A DNA stretch of 64,000 bases from Bog-159 sp963785255 (GCA_963785255.1 CAWAUR010000013.1:496001-560000), one strand, 5' to 3'. Numbered from the stretch's first letter, positions 1 through 9,096 are shown. A program made the numbers and translations. The notes: generated by a model from the letters alone, not told the origin.

Positions 1-236
1 ACACCGGCATTCCGAATCTGATGTCCCCCCCCCGCGCTAATCACGGGCGCCAGCAATACGGACCCGCTCCTTGGCGCGTTTCCGCCTGGCACGCCGCCGC
101 CCTCATCGGGGCCGTGCGCCTCCGGCTACCCGCCCTGCGTGCTCACGTCGCAATATAACAACACGAGGCAGAACGCCAACGTGAAGGAAACCATCTTTAC
201 AACGTCCAATGTTGCCACCGGCGGTTTCGGTAATAC
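1..236 (+). pseudogene. Beta-propeller-type secreted protein fragment
   Basis: From about base 22 to 236 the first frame is open and reads like protein, containing VLTSQYNNTRQNANVKETI and then TTSNVATGGFG. This recalls the N-terminal region of PQQ-like/WD40 propeller proteins common in Acidobacteriota, where an 'N-x-R-x-x-N-x-x-E-T' stretch precedes a 'T-x-x-N-V...F-G' stretch. A run of nine C (25-33) changes the open frame, so a slip or sequencing error there is possible. The reading is cut at about 237, where sequence copied from the downstream IPT gene begins. It is a remnant; family assignment is tentative. Confidence 0.4.
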
Positions 237-237
237 A

Positions 238-622
238 GCGCGACGACTGCCAACGCCCCGATTGTGATCAGTCCCACATCGCCCGGCGGAGCGGTAACTG
301 TCACGGTGACCACGGGCGCGCAAGTAGCCTCGCTGACCAATGGCTTCACCATTGTTCCGGCTGCCCAGATCACATCAATATCGCCGAATTCCGCCAATGC
401 CGGACTTAGTCTGCCGGTGACGATCACCGGCGAGTACACCAGCTTCGTCGAAGGGACCACGGTGGCGAGTTTCGGGGCGGGCATTTCGGTGGGGGGCGCT
501 TTGGAGGGTCAAGCCGGTCCGGTTACGGTCACCAGTCCGACCACGGCTACGGCGCAGATCAGCATCGACCCGGCGGCCGCGACGGGTCCGGTTACCGTGA
601 CCGTCACCACAGGGAGCCGCCA
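238..622 (+). repeat. 385-bp near-identical copy of bases 2448-2832
   Basis: This block matches bases 2448-2832 at a constant offset of 2,210 with only a handful of substitutions (for example at 349, 410 and around 500-503). It encodes part of IPT/TIG repeat 4 and most of repeat 5 of the downstream secreted glycosidase. There is no start codon or signal peptide of its own, and it runs out of frame into unrelated sequence at 622, so it is not a working gene. Confidence 0.9.
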
Positions 623-892
623 TGAGCAACTGCAACTGCGAAAAGAAGTCTCGTTCGATGCAGCGTGATGCGTTGCGCCGTGCACTTCTACTGGAGCGCA
701 TGGCCGAAACCGGCGAACCGATTTCGGCGCTGGCTGCGCGCCTGCCGCGGTTTTATCGCAAGCTGGGCAAGATCGCTTACCGGGCGGGCGCCTGGATCCA
801 CGTGTGCGCGTCGAACACCGAACCGCTGCTGCGCCTGGCCGCCGAGGCCCGCTCGGAGGCGGAGGCGGAGGAGTTATACGGAGGGTCTAGTA
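622..892 (+). pseudogene. Phosphomannomutase/phosphoglucomutase C-terminal remnant
   Basis: The translation has the look of the last domain of alpha-D-phosphohexomutases: a helix like ALRRALLLERMAETGEPIS, a short 'LPRFYRK' strand, then W-I-H-V-x-A-S-N-T-E-P-L-L-R-L followed by EARSEAEAEEL. The phosphate-binding signature of the family is R-x-S-N/G-T-E-P; here the expected R-P before S-N-T-E-P reads C-A. The stretch between LPRFYRK and the SNTEP motif is shorter than in intact enzymes, so an internal deletion is likely. Domains 1-3 are absent. It is fused to the copied IPT segment and cannot be a functional enzyme. Confidence 0.6.
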
Positions 893-967
893 CCGCACAT
901 CTGCGAAATACCGGCTGCATTAGAGGTTTCCGGGTTATAGTATACGGACACTCGGAGGATGCCTCTT

Positions 968-3900
968 ATGACTCACAGCCGATCGCTGGCCGCCATAGCT
1001 CTGTTTTCCGGTTCATTGCTGTTCGCCAGTGAGCCCGATAGCGAAACGCTGGTTACGCTATCTAATCTGACGCAACCCACGACCGGCCAAGCGCTGGCGG
1101 GGTCCATCAGTGTGACTGGAGAAGACTTTCCTAACGGTAGCATTCCCGCCGCTAACGTGACAGTAAGTTTCCAGCCAGCCACGGCAGGCGGGGGTCCTTC
1201 AGGCACTACCACGGCTACATCGATATCCACCGTTTCAGGATCGAAGAAGCGCATGGTCTTCCAAATTCCAGCTTCCATTGCCATCACCACGCCGACAGTT
1301 TACAAAGTCACCGTCTCTGGATCCACTTCCGGCGGAGCCAGATTCCGGAGCCGCAATAGTGCGGCCTTGACCGTGAATCCGCCGTCGCAGATTCTATCGG
1401 TGATGCCTAATTCGGGCAATGCGGGCGAGATTCTCTCCGTGATGATTACCGGACAATACACCAGCTTCGTGCAGGGGTCGACGTTCGCCAGCTTCGGTCC
1501 GGACTTATCGGTAGGAAACGGCATGCAAGGCCGTCCCGGACTGGTTACAGTCACCAGCCCGACTACTGCTACCGCTCAAGTCGGTATCAGTTCCACGGCT
1601 GCCATCGGCCCGGTAACCGTCACAGTCATGACGGGCGGCCAAACAGCCTCACTCGCCGGCGGGTTTACGATTCTTCCTGCGGCCCAAATCACGTCACTTA
1701 TGCCTAACTCGGGCAACGTTGGCGAAAGCCTCTCTGTGTCGATCACGGGACAATACACCAGCTTCGTGCAAGGCACGACGGTGGCGAACTTCGGACCGGG
1801 CGTTTCGGTGGGCGGCGCTCCGCAAGGCCAGGCCGGACCAGTAACTGTCACCAGCCCTACTACCGCGACCGCGCAAATCGCCGTCAGTTCCACTGCCACC
1901 GCCGGCGCAGTGACTGTCACGGTCACTACCGGCTCACAGACAGCCTCTCTGGCGGCCGGATTTACGATCCTTCCGGCGGCCCAAATCACATCACTCATGC
2001 CTAACTCCGGCAACGTGGGCGAAAGCCTGTCTGTGTCGATCACCGGACAATACACCAGCTTCGTAAAAGGCACCACGGTCGCGAACTTCGGACCGGGCAT
2101 TTCGGTCGGCGGCGCCGCGCAAGGTCAGGCCGGACCAGTAACTGTCACCAGCCCTACTACCGCGACGGCGCAAATCGCCATCAGTTCCACGGCTACTGCC
2201 GGCGCAGTGACTGTCACGGTCACTACCGGCCCACAGACAGCCTCGCTCGCGAATGGCTTCACGATTGTTCCACCCGCGCAGATCACGTCGCTGAAGCCGG
2301 CCTCCGCCACCGCCGGCATGAGCGTGACGGTCATGATCACCGGACAATACACCAACTTTGTGCAGGGCACTACGGTGGCCAGCTTCGGGCCAAATGTATC
2401 GGTGGGTGGCGCAGCGCAAGGACAGCCCGGACCGGTTACCGTCACCAGCGCGACGACTGCCAACGCCCCGATTGTGATCAGTCCCACATCGCCCGGCGGA
2501 GCGGTAACTGTCACGGTGACCACGGGCGCGCAAGTAGCCTCGCTGACCAATGGCTTCAGCATTGTTCCGGCTGCCCAGATCACATCAATATCGCCGAATT
2601 CCGCCAATGCCGGACTTAGCCTGCCGGTGACGATCACCGGCGAGTACACCAGCTTCGTCGAAGGGACCACGGTGGCGAGTTTCGGGGCGGGCATTTCGGT
2701 GGGGGGCGCCACGGAGGGTCAAGCCGGTCCGGTTACGGTCACCAGTCCGACCACGGCTACGGCGCAGATCAGCATCGACCCGGCGGCCGCGACGGGTCCG
2801 GTTACCGTGACCGTCACCACAGGGAGCCGCCAGGCATCGCTCGCCGACGGCTTCAATATTGAGTCCCCGGTAACGGTGGTGAACATCAATACCGCCGCAA
2901 CGACGCCGCTTCCACCTAACTTCAGCGGCTTCAGCGATCCATACTTACTCACAGGAGTAGAATACACGGATCCGAAATACATCGCCATGATACAACCCAT
3001 GAAACCGGGTTTCCTGCGGTTTCCGGGAGGTCTGCAATCGATGGCCTTCGATTGGCAGGCGGGTCAGGAAAACGGATCGTGGATTACTGAACTGACTCCT
3101 AACATCCCCACCGAGACGCTGCAAGGGCTGCAGCTTGCGCAGAAGATGACCCAGGCGAAGGGCGGCGCATGCTTCACCAGCACAACCAACGGCGGATCCT
3201 GTTACTCGAACTATCAGGACTTAGTGCAAACGCTGGGCACAGCCACGCTAGTGGATTTCAATGGCTGGACTGACACGAATACCGGATCGCCGGCGAACAT
3301 GGTGAATGCCGCGAAGGCCGCCGGGTTGAACGTCATCGAGTGGGAGTTGACCAACGAGCCCTATATCTACACGAAGATCTTCCCGACAGCGGCATCTTAC
3401 GCCGCGTCCCAGTATCCCTACGCGCAGGATATATTTTCCGCCAATGCGAGCGCCACTTTGGGCGTGTTCTATCAAGGCCAGTTCATCGATGTGAACGGGA
3501 ATTACCAGGAATGGGATAAGGGTATGGCGGATTACACGCCGCATTATTGGAATGCCGTGTCGATGCATGTGTATCCAATATCCAGCACTAGCTTGACGAC
3601 CGCCCAGGAAGAGCAAACGCTTAACGGCGTCCTGGCGCATGGCACCAATGAGTATATCTCTTCGTATGTGGCGCCGTTGATCGGCGCGGACACGCCGCTC
3701 TTCCTGACTGAGTTCAATACGGACGCTTTCGGCACGCTGGCCTTTGAATCCTATATCTACAACGGTCTCTTCCTGGCTGAATATATCGCCCGCATGTCCA
3801 CGGCCACCAACGTGAAGGGGATCGCGGTGCAGCCGCTGTTCCTGGGAAATGCAAACAATTTCAATCAGGGCATCATCCGGGCCGTGAACGATTATCAGAG

Positions 3901-4372
3901 TTACTTGCTCGCCGAGCTGCAGAAGAATCCGAGTTACACCACCAACACGGCCACTAATCCGAGTACTCAGTATGAATTCTATCCTTCGAGCAACGCCTTG
4001 GCGCTGCAGGTGGTGAACCAGGCGGTCAACAGCAGTAACATGTGGTGGGCGACAACCGTGGCCGGCGGTCCCAGCGTGCCGATCCTGGGATACGACGGCA
4101 ATCCGATTCCAGCCGTATTTGCCCAAGGCTATCAGGGCACGGACGGAACGCACTATCTGGTAATCACCAACAAATCCGGATCGTCCGTGCCGTTGGGGGT
4201 GGAAGTGAATGGTACGCTGGGGCCGAGTTCGATGACTGTGGCATACATTTCCAGCGCGAGCGACACCGCGCAGAACACGGCTACGGATCAAACCGCCGTG
4301 CAAGTGGTGAATACTACATGGTCGAATCCGATGACCATCGGTCCGTACAGCGTCACCACGCTGCAATGGTAG
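968..4372 (+). CDS. Secreted IPT/TIG-repeat protein with C-terminal clan-A glycoside hydrolase domain
   Basis: The protein has 1,134 residues. I chose ATG 968 over 959 because GGAGG (954-958) lies 9 bases upstream; the N-terminus is then a normal signal peptide ending near FASE. Residues about 140-634 are five tandem IPT/TIG (immunoglobulin-like) repeats of 99 residues. The rest resembles clan GH-A hydrolases such as GH79 or GH39: a 'FLRFPGG' strand, the acid/base signature E-L-T-N-E-P (Glu about 797) and the nucleophile signature F-L-T-E-F-N (Glu about 915), ending in a beta-rich domain. The likely role is hydrolysis of an exported polysaccharide or uronide substrate, with the IPT repeats as spacer or binding modules. 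The substrate is unknown and the family number is uncertain. Confidence 0.82.
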   Translation: MTHSRSLAAIALFSGSLLFASEPDSETLVTLSNLTQPTTGQALAGSISVTGEDFPNGSIPAANVTVSFQPATAGGGPSGTTTATSISTVSGSKKRMVFQIPASIAITTPTVYKVTVSGSTSGGARFRSRNSAALTVNPPSQILSVMPNSGNAGEILSVMITGQYTSFVQGSTFASFGPDLSVGNGMQGRPGLVTVTSPTTATAQVGISSTAAIGPVTVTVMTGGQTASLAGGFTILPAAQITSLMPNSGNVGESLSVSITGQYTSFVQGTTVANFGPGVSVGGAPQGQAGPVTVTSPTTATAQIAVSSTATAGAVTVTVTTGSQTASLAAGFTILPAAQITSLMPNSGNVGESLSVSITGQYTSFVKGTTVANFGPGISVGGAAQGQAGPVTVTSPTTATAQIAISSTATAGAVTVTVTTGPQTASLANGFTIVPPAQITSLKPASATAGMSVTVMITGQYTNFVQGTTVASFGPNVSVGGAAQGQPGPVTVTSATTANAPIVISPTSPGGAVTVTVTTGAQVASLTNGFSIVPAAQITSISPNSANAGLSLPVTITGEYTSFVEGTTVASFGAGISVGGATEGQAGPVTVTSPTTATAQISIDPAAATGPVTVTVTTGSRQASLADGFNIESPVTVVNINTAATTPLPPNFSGFSDPYLLTGVEYTDPKYIAMIQPMKPGFLRFPGGLQSMAFDWQAGQENGSWITELTPNIPTETLQGLQLAQKMTQAKGGACFTSTTNGGSCYSNYQDLVQTLGTATLVDFNGWTDTNTGSPANMVNAAKAAGLNVIEWELTNEPYIYTKIFPTAASYAASQYPYAQDIFSANASATLGVFYQGQFIDVNGNYQEWDKGMADYTPHYWNAVSMHVYPISSTSLTTAQEEQTLNGVLAHGTNEYISSYVAPLIGADTPLFLTEFNTDAFGTLAFESYIYNGLFLAEYIARMSTATNVKGIAVQPLFLGNANNFNQGIIRAVNDYQSYLLAELQKNPSYTTNTATNPSTQYEFYPSSNALALQVVNQAVNSSNMWWATTVAGGPSVPILGYDGNPIPAVFAQGYQGTDGTHYLVITNKSGSSVPLGVEVNGTLGPSSMTVAYISSASDTAQNTATDQTAVQVVNTTWSNPMTIGPYSVTTLQW
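1385..2869 (+). repeat. Five tandem 297-bp IPT/TIG coding repeats
   Basis: The repeat unit is exactly 297 bp (99 codons); unit starts fall at 1385, 1682, 1979, 2276 and 2573. Units 2 and 3 are nearly identical at DNA level, pointing to recent duplication or gene conversion, while units 1, 4 and 5 are more diverged. Each unit encodes an 'ITS-x-x-P-x-S-x-x-x-G' strand and an 'ITG-x-Y-T-x-F-V' strand. Units 4-5 are the source, or sister, of the copy at 238-622. Confidence 0.92.
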
Positions 4373-4381
4373 CCCTGGCGT

Positions 4382-4795
4382 CTATAGCGCGGCGCTACGG
4401 CCCTTTTTGGGCCAGTTTTCGGGCGTACGCAGACTCTCGGGCAATTTCGTGAGCGCATCTCCGTGAGTATGCCGAAGCTGCTCCTCAGTCAGATCTTCCG
4501 CGGTTGAGAGATCCGCGCCGCAGATGTTGGCGTTCGCCAGGTCCGCGCCCATCAGCCGGGCCCCCACCAGGTTGGCGCCGCGCAAGTCGGCGTGCCGCAG
4601 ATCGGCGCCGCGCAGGTTGGCCAATACCAGGTCGGCTTCCACGAATCGCGCGCCCGCCAGATTAGCCAGCGTCAGATCGGCGCCGCGCATTACGGCAAAC
4701 GACAGGTCCGGCGTCTCACGGGGATTCTCGTCGCGCCACTGATTCCAGGCGTCCACATCACGCATCACCAGTTCGAAATGTTGCTTGTCAGCCAT
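4382..4795 (-). CDS. Pentapeptide-repeat protein
   Basis: The protein has 137 residues and begins at MADKQHF; the longer reading upstream is an artefact overlapping rimI. The N-terminal 40 residues form a capping segment (DVDAWNQWRDENP). Residues about 42-105 are consecutive A-D/N-L-x-x pentapeptides (GADLTLANL, GADLRHADL, GANLVGARL), which fold as a right-handed beta-helix. The C-terminus is charged. Pentapeptide proteins have varied roles, including DNA mimicry; nothing here fixes this one. It starts 5 bases after the rimI stop and is probably the third gene of the fabI-rimI operon. Confidence 0.85.
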   Translation of the reverse strand: MADKQHFELVMRDVDAWNQWRDENPRETPDLSFAVMRGADLTLANLAGARFVEADLVLANLRGADLRHADLRGANLVGARLMGADLANANICGADLSTAEDLTEEQLRHTHGDALTKLPESLRTPENWPKKGRSAAL

Positions 4796-4800
4796 TAGCG

Positions 4801-5244
4801 TTATTGTAGCGCTCTGGCCATCACGAAACCATCGCCGCCATCCTCGTAGTAGCGGGGCGCGAGCCGCACTCGCCGGAAGCCCAACGACCGGTACAACGCA
4901 AGCGCGGCGGTGTTGCCGGTGCGCACCACCAACTCCACGCGGCGCATGCCTGCCGCGCGCAGTTGGCGCAACGTGTAGCGCATCAGCGCTTCGGCCACGC
5001 CGCACCGGCGATACCGTGGATGGACGGCCAACGAAGCGATCTCCGCGTTACGCTTTTCCGCACAAGCCAGCGCATAGCCCGCGTAGCGTCCGCCCGCCTT
5101 GGCCAAGACGAACAGGCACCCGCCGCGGTGCATCTCCATGAAGTAGCCGCGCGGCCAGGCATCCGCGCGGAAACTGGCGCGTTCGATCCACATGATCCGG
5201 TCCATGTGGCGTGGCCGAAACGGGACGATCGACACCGCGCGCAT
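4801..5244 (-). CDS. rimI: RimI-like GNAT N-acetyltransferase
   Basis: The protein has 147 residues starting at MRAVSIVPF. It has the GNAT fold order: an N-terminal strand-helix with IERASF, the AEIASLAVHPRYRRCGVAEAL segment in which R-R-C-G-V-A is the acetyl-CoA pyrophosphate loop, and the C-terminal N-T-A-A-L-A-L-Y-R-S-L-G-F signature typical of RimI and related protein-alanine acetyltransferases. Its ATG shares one base with the fabI stop codon (TGATG), indicating translational coupling. RimI acetylates the N-terminal alanine of ribosomal protein S18 in E. coli, but many RimI-like proteins have other targets, so the symbol is by family. Confidence 0.75.
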   Translation of the reverse strand: MRAVSIVPFRPRHMDRIMWIERASFRADAWPRGYFMEMHRGGCLFVLAKAGGRYAGYALACAEKRNAEIASLAVHPRYRRCGVAEALMRYTLRQLRAAGMRRVELVVRTGNTAALALYRSLGFRRVRLAPRYYEDGGDGFVMARALQ

Positions 5245-6143
5245 CAAACGGCATTGGCCGTGGAAAGGCCGCAATCGATGTGAATCACCTGGCCGGTGAT
5301 CTTGCGCGCATAATCGCTCGCCAGGAAGAGCGCGGAATCCGCCACGTCCTCCTTCGAAACGGTCTCTTGGATGGCGCATCGCTTGGCGGCCAGATCCTGG
5401 AAATGTTTCCACGCCGCGCTGGCGACGGCCAGGGGATCGGGATGATTTTCCGCCTGCGCCATGGCGATGGCTTCCTGGAACGCGCGCGCGCGCTGGCGCT
5501 CGAGCGCCTGCGGATTGCGCAGGAAAGCGCCCATGATGCCGGTGGCGGCCACGGTTTCAATAGGCCCCGGCGAGAGCGCATTCACGCGAATCTTTTTCGT
5601 GCCCAACTCCAGCGCCAGGTAACGCACGGCGCTTTCCAGAGCCGACTTCGAAACACCCATCAGTCCGTAGGAAGCCTCGGCGCGTTCGGAAGCCTGATAG
5701 GTCAGCGTGATCACGCTGCCCCATTCCCGCAAGTGCGGTTTGGCGAAGCGCACGGTCTTGCACAACGAATGCGCGGAGATAGTCATGCTCTTGCAGAACG
5801 CCTCCGCGCTGCAATCCGATGCGGGATCGGTGAACAACTCGTTGGGAGCAAAAGCGATGGCATGCACCAGCCCATCCAGCGGATTGTTGGCGAAGCGCGC
5901 GAAGAAGCTGGTGAGCTCCTCGTCTTTTTCGACGTCGCAGCGGTCGCCCTGCACTGCGGGATTCTGCATCAACAAAAGCCGCACGCGGCTGAAGAATTTT
6001 TGCTGATAACCGATGAACACGTGCGCGCCATGCTCGGCGAACCGCTTGGCGATGGCCCACGCCAGGCTGGATTCATCCGCCACGCCCAATACAGCTATAT
6101 TCTTGCCTTCCAATCCCATTCCACGGTGGCCTGCTGCCGTCAT
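5244..6143 (-). CDS. fabI: Enoyl-[acyl-carrier-protein] reductase (NADH), FabI type
   Basis: This is a short-chain dehydrogenase fold of 299 residues. The N-terminus has the FabI-type nucleotide site (NIAVLGVADESSLAWAIA), and the active site shows Tyr149, Tyr159 and Lys166 in the Y-x9-Y-x6-K spacing that distinguishes FabI from other SDRs. It reduces trans-2-enoyl-ACP in the last step of each fatty acid elongation round. GAGGA lies before ATG 6143; an alternative start at MGLEGKN (6119) fits the usual family length better but lacks a ribosome site. The central loop (NPQALERQRARAF...) is longer than in E. coli FabI. It is first in an operon with rimI and the pentapeptide gene. Confidence 0.9.
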   Translation of the reverse strand: MTAAGHRGMGLEGKNIAVLGVADESSLAWAIAKRFAEHGAHVFIGYQQKFFSRVRLLLMQNPAVQGDRCDVEKDEELTSFFARFANNPLDGLVHAIAFAPNELFTDPASDCSAEAFCKSMTISAHSLCKTVRFAKPHLREWGSVITLTYQASERAEASYGLMGVSKSALESAVRYLALELGTKKIRVNALSPGPIETVAATGIMGAFLRNPQALERQRARAFQEAIAMAQAENHPDPLAVASAAWKHFQDLAAKRCAIQETVSKEDVADSALFLASDYARKITGQVIHIDCGLSTANAV

Positions 6144-6198
6144 CGTTTCGCTGTCCTCGCCTAACTAAAATAGCGCAGTTCGCGGGGCGCGCTTCGCA

Positions 6199-6248
6199 CG
6201 CCGAAGAGCGGGCCTACGAGGCCCGCGCAGGCTACGAGCCTGCCCCAC
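6199..6248. repeat. Dispersed palindromic repeat family B, copy 1
   Basis: This 50-bp sequence is the exact reverse complement of 17011-17060. It is built from two adjoining hairpins (GGGCCTACGAGGCCC and GCAGGCTACGAGCCTGC) and ends in CCTGCCCCAC. It lies between the start of fabI and the end of the multihaem cytochrome gene. Confidence 0.85.
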
Positions 6249-6253
6249 AAGCG

Positions 6254-9064
6254 TCAGCGGTAGGCGAAGATCATCGCGTACAGCACCAACAGAATCAGGA
6301 AAAGCCCCACGCCCAGCGCCGTGAATCCGAATCGCCGCCACATGCGGCTGACTACGGGAAGCGGCGCGGGCATGCTCAATTCATCCAGGCGGCCGCTCTC
6401 GACAAGCTGCTGGTATTCCCGCGGGCGGTCCCTTTGCAACTCTTCGAGCGGCACGCCGGTGGTGAAGATCACAGTATCGATGGGGAATTTTTCAGGGCGG
6501 AAATGCGTGTTGAAGAAATGAATGCTGAAGATGAAACACACCGCTAAGAGGGCTTCGTCGCTGTGGATGGTGGTCGCGACGTTGACCATCCATCCGGGCA
6601 TCACGTGCGTGAAAATCGTGGGAAACCAGAGGATCAAGCCAGTCATCCCAATGACGGCGACTCCCCAAAACACGGCGAAGTAATCGAACTTCTCCCAATA
6701 CGTCCAGCGGCCGTAGTCGGGCCGTTGCCCCTTATTCAAAAACCATTTGAGCGACTTCGAAAATTCGCGCCAGTCGCGGCGGTTGAGCATCATGCTCTCG
6801 GGGCCGAAGATGAATTTTCGCCAGCTCTCGCCGCTGCGTGTTTTCTGGCGCGCCAAGTCCCGGAGGTGCAGACCGAAATAAGTAAAGGTTAATACCGCGC
6901 AAAAGCGATGCACCAGTCCGGCGGCTTCGAATCCCCCGAGCAACCGCGCCAGCACTTTGGCCCAAGCAGCATAGGAGAACTTCAAAATCATGCCGGTCAG
7001 AGCCAGGCCCAGAAAGCTGCCGATCACCATCAGGTGCAGGTTGCGCTGGAAGACGGAAAAGCGGCGCACGTAGGTTTCGCCTGCCGGGTGATGGCCATTG
7101 CCCGCGACCTTCTGATATGCGAGCGAGCGGCGCAGCCACAGTACGGTGTGGGCGCTCGAAATCGTAAGGGTCCCCACCAGCAAAGTGGTCATGCCCCAAA
7201 ACGTGTAGAACAGGAATGGATAGCGTTGCGGGTCGTGGTGCGTGGCGTGCGTCAGGTAGCCTGCGAATTGGCGATGTGAGCCGCTGTGACACTTCCCGCA
7301 TGTCTTGACAATGTTGGCGCGGCTCAGACGCGAGCGCGGATCGGTAACAGGTAGGATGTCGTGCGCGCCATGGCAGTCGTAACACTTGGCCGTCGTCAGG
7401 TAACCCAGTTTGGAAACTTTGCCGTGGAAGGTATCGAAGTAGCTCTCGGCGATGGCTTTGTGACAGCGGCCGCACTGATCCATGATATGCAGCCGGAAAT
7501 TAGAAAGATCCGTCCGCTGGATGCTGTGCGCCGAATGGCACTCGCTGCATACGGGCAGTTCCTTATTTCCGTGTGTCACGGAAGGCGAGTGGACGCTGAC
7601 CGTGAATACCTCGTAAATGCCGCGGTGACACTTGGCGCATGTGGCGGCGATGTTGGCGCGGTTCACGGTGGATCGCGGATCGGCGGCCGGCAGTTCGTGA
7701 TGGGGACTATGGCAATCGGCGCAATCCGCCGTTACCGTGAGACCGGCCCGCATCAGCCCCTGTCCGTGGATACTCTCCAGGTAGTTCTCGACGATGTGAT
7801 CCTGGGAGCCTTTGTAGCGCACCGCCGCCTTCTGGCCGGAGCGGTGACAGCGGGCGCACAGGGCGGGGACGTTGCGCGAGTACGTCGGCGAATTCGAGTC
7901 ATTCTTGCTGAGCGTGCCGTGCGGGCTGTGGCAATCATGGCATGCGGGGGCGTCCGGGCTGCCCTGCGCGAACAGTTGTCCGTGCGTGCTTTCGCGGTAT
8001 TGGTCGACCACGGCGGCGTGGCAGATGGAACAATCCACCTTTGTTGCGATGGTGGTGCAGGGCCGGGTCTCGGCCGGATTGCCGCCGGTGTGACATTGGC
8101 CGCAAGCCACGCGCGCGTGCCGCGAATGCGTCAGTTCATCCTGGTTCACATAGAGCGAAACCGTGCGCCCGCCCCGCGTCACCTTCATCCCCGGATCGCC
8201 GTGGCAGCGCAGACAGTCGCGGTCGGCCATGCCTTGCGGGTAAAAGACCTCGCGCACCACGTGTGGCGAATGGCAATCGACGCACGCGGGGATCGTGTGC
8301 GCTTGCTTTTCCCATAACTCGCCGCGAATCGCTTTCCGATGCACGGTCTCAATCAGCGCATGGCATTGCGTGCAGGTCGCGGCGATATTCTGCTTGGCAA
8401 TGGAGGATCGCGGATCGGTGTGGGGCAGCACGGAGTGCGCCGTATGGCAACTGGTGCACACCGCGGTGACCGTGAGGCCGCGCTCGAAGAGACCCTTGCC
8501 GTGAATGCTGTCCAGGTAGTTCGCCAGGATGTTGGGCTGCGCAATCTGGCGCGTGAGGCTGACGGTGGTGCCTTCGCGGTGGCAACCGCCGCACAGCCGG
8601 GGAATCTCCATGGTGGACGTCGGAGATCCCGCGCTGGAGGGCCGCAGAACGTTATGCGTGCCGTGACAGGTCTTGCAGGTGGGCGCATAAGCATCGCCTT
8701 GGGCCGCCTTTTTGCCGTGTACGCTGGCGGCGTAGCGCCCCTGCTCATCGCTATGGCACTGGCCGCAATCCACGCGAGCCAGCTTTCCGGGATGCGGCAA
8801 TTCCTTGATATCGCTGTGGCAGTTGGTACAGTCCAGGGCGGCGTGGGGCGAGGCTTTCAAGGCGGCCGCGTGGAAGGCTGGAGGAACACCCGGCTGGCGC
8901 TTGCCCGCTGACGCGCCCGGCTCATGGCATCCGGCGCAATCTTCGGAGCGCAGCGCGGCCGGCTGCTGCCCGCCGAGGCCGGTTTCGAGCGCCAAGCCGA
9001 TCAAGACCGCGAGAACCAAGTTCCGGCCGGCGCCTCGCGCGTCTACTGGACATTTAGGACTCAT
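6254..9064 (-). CDS. Multihaem cytochrome c (19 CxxCH) fused to b-type cytochrome membrane domain
   Basis: The protein has about 936 residues. After an N-terminal signal/anchor segment, residues about 40-620 contain 19 C-x-x-C-H motifs, several as CHxxH (for example CHSPHG, CHGAHD), giving up to 19 c-type haems outside the cytoplasmic membrane. The C-terminal ~310 residues have about six hydrophobic segments with conserved-looking histidines (LVHRF, FGLHL, FSIHFFNTHF), as in cytochrome b561/FdnI-type quinone-reactive subunits. It probably passes electrons between the quinone pool and a periplasmic or extracellular acceptor. ATG 9064 and GTG 9073 are both possible starts. A sigma70-like promoter (9097-9125) with an inverted repeat at its start point lies just upstream. 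Confidence 0.88.
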   Translation of the reverse strand: MSPKCPVDARGAGRNLVLAVLIGLALETGLGGQQPAALRSEDCAGCHEPGASAGKRQPGVPPAFHAAALKASPHAALDCTNCHSDIKELPHPGKLARVDCGQCHSDEQGRYAASVHGKKAAQGDAYAPTCKTCHGTHNVLRPSSAGSPTSTMEIPRLCGGCHREGTTVSLTRQIAQPNILANYLDSIHGKGLFERGLTVTAVCTSCHTAHSVLPHTDPRSSIAKQNIAATCTQCHALIETVHRKAIRGELWEKQAHTIPACVDCHSPHVVREVFYPQGMADRDCLRCHGDPGMKVTRGGRTVSLYVNQDELTHSRHARVACGQCHTGGNPAETRPCTTIATKVDCSICHAAVVDQYRESTHGQLFAQGSPDAPACHDCHSPHGTLSKNDSNSPTYSRNVPALCARCHRSGQKAAVRYKGSQDHIVENYLESIHGQGLMRAGLTVTADCADCHSPHHELPAADPRSTVNRANIAATCAKCHRGIYEVFTVSVHSPSVTHGNKELPVCSECHSAHSIQRTDLSNFRLHIMDQCGRCHKAIAESYFDTFHGKVSKLGYLTTAKCYDCHGAHDILPVTDPRSRLSRANIVKTCGKCHSGSHRQFAGYLTHATHHDPQRYPFLFYTFWGMTTLLVGTLTISSAHTVLWLRRSLAYQKVAGNGHHPAGETYVRRFSVFQRNLHLMVIGSFLGLALTGMILKFSYAAWAKVLARLLGGFEAAGLVHRFCAVLTFTYFGLHLRDLARQKTRSGESWRKFIFGPESMMLNRRDWREFSKSLKWFLNKGQRPDYGRWTYWEKFDYFAVFWGVAVIGMTGLILWFPTIFTHVMPGWMVNVATTIHSDEALLAVCFIFSIHFFNTHFRPEKFPIDTVIFTTGVPLEELQRDRPREYQQLVESGRLDELSMPAPLPVVSRMWRRFGFTALGVGLFLILLVLYAMIFAYR

Positions 9065-9074
9065 TTGGTCCACA

Positions 9075-9092
9075 ACAGGTATTCAGACCTGT
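9075..9092. promoter_or_regulatory. Inverted repeat, candidate operator
   Basis: A perfect palindrome, ACAGGT-N6-ACCTGT, sits at the predicted transcription start of the minus-strand cytochrome promoter and just upstream of its start codon. A dyad at this place is well placed to repress transcription. No adjacent regulator gene was found. Confidence 0.4.
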
Positions 9093-9096
9093 AGCT

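Noticed and set aside
1385..2869. CRISPR array
   Set aside because: The repeats are 297 bp, coding and directly abutting without unique spacers.
3248..4366. 372-residue minus-strand frame opposite the glycosidase domain
   Set aside because: It is His/Arg-rich shadow translation; the plus-strand frame has signal peptide, repeats and catalytic motifs.
7361..8317. 318-residue plus-strand frame opposite the multihaem gene
   Set aside because: It is generated by the complement of CxxCH-rich coding; there is no ribosome site or recognisable domain.
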